Shown here in pieces: positions 61,260 to 64,000 of a DNA stretch of 64,000 nt (its first letter is position 1; every line of letters starts with the position of its first letter). The notes beneath the pieces are model-generated. The model was given only the letters and a program-made list of their open reading frames with translations, had not been told where the DNA came from and did not search any database. The position numbers and the translations under genes are program-made. The stretch is from Phormidium ambiguum IAM M-71 (lineage in GTDB: Bacteria; Cyanobacteriota; Cyanobacteriia; Cyanobacteriales; Aerosakkonemataceae): NCBI RefSeq assembly GCF_001904725.1, contig NZ_MRCE01000015.1, positions 1 through 64,000 of the forward strand. Direction: 5' to 3'.

Positions 61260-64000
61260 ATGATTGCAGCAAATTTAGGTCGTCTGTTTGAAGTTGGTTT
61301 TAATATTGGTATTCTTGCCTATATTGAGCAACACAAATTAAAGCACAATTTTGGCGACTTATATCAACAAGATTTACAGAATTTGAAATTCTCAGAAATG
61401 CTCAAACGAATTCTGGATAAAAAAGAAGTAATTAGTCCTGAAAGTATCGAGAATATTGAAAAATGGAGCTTATTTTTATTACAAAAAGGGTTTCTCTCTG
61501 GACTCAATTTTATGGGTGAGTACATTCAATCAACTGGTTGGAGAAAAACACAATTAGCAAATCTAAAAATTTTGTATTGTCAGTGCAGTTTTTGTGAAGA
61601 AAACAGCATGAAAACTTACTCTAAAACTGAACAACAAGAGTATCATGAATTATTATCTCAGTTTGCAGAGATAGACAAGCAGAAGTTAGGTTACTGGATT
61701 GATAAATATACACAAAAAGGCGAGTTTCTCAAAGCAGATACATTGGTTTTATTACAAAATAATCATGAATTAAGAATTATTGCTGTTGACTTATCTATCT
61801 TTTCGGTTAAATCAGCCCAAGATTTGTTAAATTTAGAAGATGAAAATCTGCAAAATCAACGACGGTTATTGCGGCGAGAAATTAACTATTTACGTTCAAA
61901 AAGTGTTTTTTCTAAATTACGGATTGATACAGGGAATAAAGATGATTTAGGTTTTGATTTCTCTCCACATTTAACGAGATATTTGACTGCTTTTAAACGG
62001 GAAGATAAGGAAAGTGCTAAGTTAATTCAAGCTGCTTCATATACTGAGAGTTTTTATCGATTTTTGCAAGAAAGCGGAATTTTAAAAGATGAGAATTCTG
62101 TGGTATTTAATGTGGTGGGATATAGCGATCGCACAATCAGCGCCATTTCCCTCCGTCCAGAAAACATAAACTTATTAAAAACTTGTTCCCAAATTTATAA
62201 AAATGAACCCGAAGAACAAGATATCGCCCAAGCGCGTCAACAAGTTTTAGAATTAATTAAACTCAATGCTATTCGCAGTTTTAATGATGGCAGAAAATTT
62301 GTTAATCAGTTATTAGAAATACCTACAAATACCACCAAAGTTATATCGCACGCAGAAAAAATTGAGGGTTTTAGTTCTACCTTAGACTTGAGAAAACCCC
62401 ACGCAGAATTAATTAAACAAGCACTTTATTCTGACAAAACTTATATATTTTTAACCGGAAATCCTGGGATTGGAAAAACCACTGCTATAGTTGATTTTTT
62501 AACCGAAAACATAAATGAAGGTTTTCTATTTTTCTATGTTAGTCCGAGAACACAAGTCAACTTGGATATTATTGAAAAATTCAAAGATACAAAATCAGGT
62601 GAATTAGTTGACGATCGCCTATTTTGCATAAACACCAACTCCCAAATCATCAAGGAGAACTCATATAATTGCGTCGTCAATTACTACTCTAATCAATATC
62701 AAAACTATTTTCAAGAAAACGCCGTTCACTTTCTTGATATTAATCAGGAAATCGAACCTAAAGGATTTCGCCATCCCTTACTTCAAAGAACTGCTGAAGA
62801 CGAACTTCGCGCTACTAACAAAAGAAATAAAGGCGTTTTATCCTGTCTTTGCGAAGCAATAAATACTGTTATTACTCGTCAAATTTCCAATCATATTGTT
62901 GCTACAGCTTGTATACAAGCTTTGCGAATCACCGCCAATGGTACTAACACCTTAACTCATTTTGAAAACATATTTAAAAGTGCGATTAACAAAAAAGATG
63001 GTCAAGTTATTCCTAGTGAAATGAAGAAAATTTCTCAACGCATTAAGCATTTATTTATCATGGTTGATGAAATTACTGGTGATGATAGCGGTGTTGAATT
63101 TTTAAACGGAATTAGTAGAATTTTAAACCGCTATAATTTGACAAATTCTTTATACGGTTTTAACACTAAAGTTATTGTAGCAGATGCTTCAATTGTCGAT
63201 CCAAATGTCATCCAACAACATTTAACTGAAACCTCACCAGAACCAGATAAAATATTTTTTAGACGTGCTTACGAACAGTCAGTTTTACCACTTTCCCAAC
63301 TTGAATTTGAATTTAAACGCAAGTTAGCGATCGCCATAAACGCCAACTCTTACCCAGCAAAAAGCTTAACTATTAATTATAAAGTATTTGTCGAATCAGT
63401 AAAATTTGACGAAGATACTTTTGCCAAACAAAGCTATCAATTAACCAAAGCGATCCAAGCACAAATTGTGCAAGACTTAACACAACTCTGGTCAAATCCA
63501 AATTCAGGTCAAATATTAGTTTACATCCAAGATAAACGCCGCTTGCAAGAATTAATTGAACAAATTAAACAATTCAGAGAATTTATTAAAAATCAAGATT
63601 ACTTGGAAATTCACGCTAACCTTTCTGATAATGACCAAAAAGAAATCCAGCAATATAAAAATCAAGTAAAAGTCGTGTTTATGACTTCTTCCGCCAGTCG
63701 GGGATTATCCTTTCCTAAGGCTAAACATATTTTAGTGGAAATTCCTCGATTTCGGGTAGAAAGTAACTTGATGGAAGTAATTCAAGTAATTTACCGAGGT
63801 AGAGGTTTGTATGCTGAAAATGGGGAAATTAAAACTCTAGATAATGAAGATAAAGAACTGAGTTTTTATTTGTGCGATCGCGCCGTCTATTACAACGAAG
63901 ACAAAGAACTTTCCCTCAAAGAAAGCATCATTAATATATTGAATATCCTGCTAATTGTCAAAACTTGTGTCTTAACCAGAATTCAAGGTTATGGACAACT
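61260..64000 (+). CDS. Helicase-like ATPase, truncated by the window end
   Basis: At least 913 residues; the frame is open from ATG at 61260 to the last base. The first 400 residues have no clear domain. A CXCXXC cluster (YCQCSFC) lies at about 115, and a segment (ADTLVLLQNNHELRIIAVDLS) resembles a nuclease-fold core without the standard E-x-K. Walker A TGNPGIGKTT is at about 398-407, Walker B FIMVDEI at about 597-603. Later come helicase motif V/VI-like segments: SSASRGLSFPKAKHI and IQVIYRGRG (about 841-849). It is probably an SF2-type nucleic-acid translocase. The partner is the unknown protein upstream. Confidence 0.75.
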   Translation, partial: MIAANLGRLFEVGFNIGILAYIEQHKLKHNFGDLYQQDLQNLKFSEMLKRILDKKEVISPESIENIEKWSLFLLQKGFLSGLNFMGEYIQSTGWRKTQLANLKILYCQCSFCEENSMKTYSKTEQQEYHELLSQFAEIDKQKLGYWIDKYTQKGEFLKADTLVLLQNNHELRIIAVDLSIFSVKSAQDLLNLEDENLQNQRRLLRREINYLRSKSVFSKLRIDTGNKDDLGFDFSPHLTRYLTAFKREDKESAKLIQAASYTESFYRFLQESGILKDENSVVFNVVGYSDRTISAISLRPENINLLKTCSQIYKNEPEEQDIAQARQQVLELIKLNAIRSFNDGRKFVNQLLEIPTNTTKVISHAEKIEGFSSTLDLRKPHAELIKQALYSDKTYIFLTGNPGIGKTTAIVDFLTENINEGFLFFYVSPRTQVNLDIIEKFKDTKSGELVDDRLFCINTNSQIIKENSYNCVVNYYSNQYQNYFQENAVHFLDINQEIEPKGFRHPLLQRTAEDELRATNKRNKGVLSCLCEAINTVITRQISNHIVATACIQALRITANGTNTLTHFENIFKSAINKKDGQVIPSEMKKISQRIKHLFIMVDEITGDDSGVEFLNGISRILNRYNLTNSLYGFNTKVIVADASIVDPNVIQQHLTETSPEPDKIFFRRAYEQSVLPLSQLEFEFKRKLAIAINANSYPAKSLTINYKVFVESVKFDEDTFAKQSYQLTKAIQAQIVQDLTQLWSNPNSGQILVYIQDKRRLQELIEQIKQFREFIKNQDYLEIHANLSDNDQKEIQQYKNQVKVVFMTSSASRGLSFPKAKHILVEIPRFRVESNLMEVIQVIYRGRGLYAENGEIKTLDNEDKELSFYLCDRAVYYNEDKELSLKESIINILNILLIVKTCVLTRIQGYGQ

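Noticed and set aside
58249-64000. Assignment to the PIWI-RE system
   Set aside because: Gene sizes and a helicase partner fit, but I could not locate the conserved Arg/Glu residues or the associated nuclease, so the name is not used.

Overview
The window is cyanobacterial chromosome. The direct evidence is a complete kaiABC clock operon, phosphoribulokinase, ferredoxin-NADP reductase (petH) with a phycobilisome-linker-like N-terminal domain, a PilT ATPase, and very frequent HIP1 octamers (GCGATCGC), including inside genes. Heptanucleotide tandem repeats (TTCTGCC, TTTTGAG), MITE-sized inverted repeats and many small toxin-antitoxin pairs suggest a larger, probably filamentous genome. I cannot name a genus. 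No rRNA, transposase, phage or CRISPR array is visible. One tRNA (Arg, CCG) is present.

Layout. 1-5.4 kb: a TetR regulator, a small membrane protein, a three-gene unit with a Nudix hydrolase and a possible orphan toxin/immunity pair, a lone antitoxin, typA, and a protein made of about 20-residue repeats. 5.6-13.1 kb: an accessory, conflict-type region with a Nudix-like protein, three consecutive PIN-domain modules, a dynamin-like GTPase with an N-terminal HTH, and a divergent NB-ARC ATPase coupled to a RelE-type pair. 13.2-22.1 kb: a Uma2 nuclease, a WD40 protein, pilT, a DUF58 protein, an NDH-2-type dehydrogenase, a degenerate metallo-beta-lactamase-fold protein and a site-2 protease homologue. 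22.1-31.4 kb: tRNA-Arg, a ComFB-like protein, kaiCBA on the minus strand, a divergent CBS/histidine-kinase/pseudo-receiver protein, and a radical-SAM activase-like protein.

31.6-35.8 kb: a second accessory patch with a DNA methyltransferase carrying a nuclease-like tail, two paralogous antitoxin-like genes, a gene fragment and another Uma2 protein. 35.9-45 kb: core metabolism and signalling (prk, petH, a GAF/PAS kinase, homoserine dehydrogenase, a thioredoxin-like ferredoxin, an SLH protein). 45-56.5 kb: a DUF4132 protein, a DUF433/DUF5615 pair, a YcjF-like GTPase, a TraX family protein, a ketopantoate-reductase-like protein next to a second phosphoribulokinase-like kinase, a 47-residue membrane protein, an ABC ATPase and two fasciclin proteins. 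56.6-64 kb: a GH13 amylase and a two-gene unit of a roughly 1000-residue unrecognised protein followed by a large helicase-like ATPase that runs off the window.

The best candidates for something undescribed are the two-gene unit at 58.2-64 kb, the HTH-dynamin / NB-ARC / RelE arrangement at 8.7-13.1 kb, and the single-chain methyltransferase-nuclease at 31.6-34 kb. All functional claims are read from motifs and general family knowledge; no database search was run.
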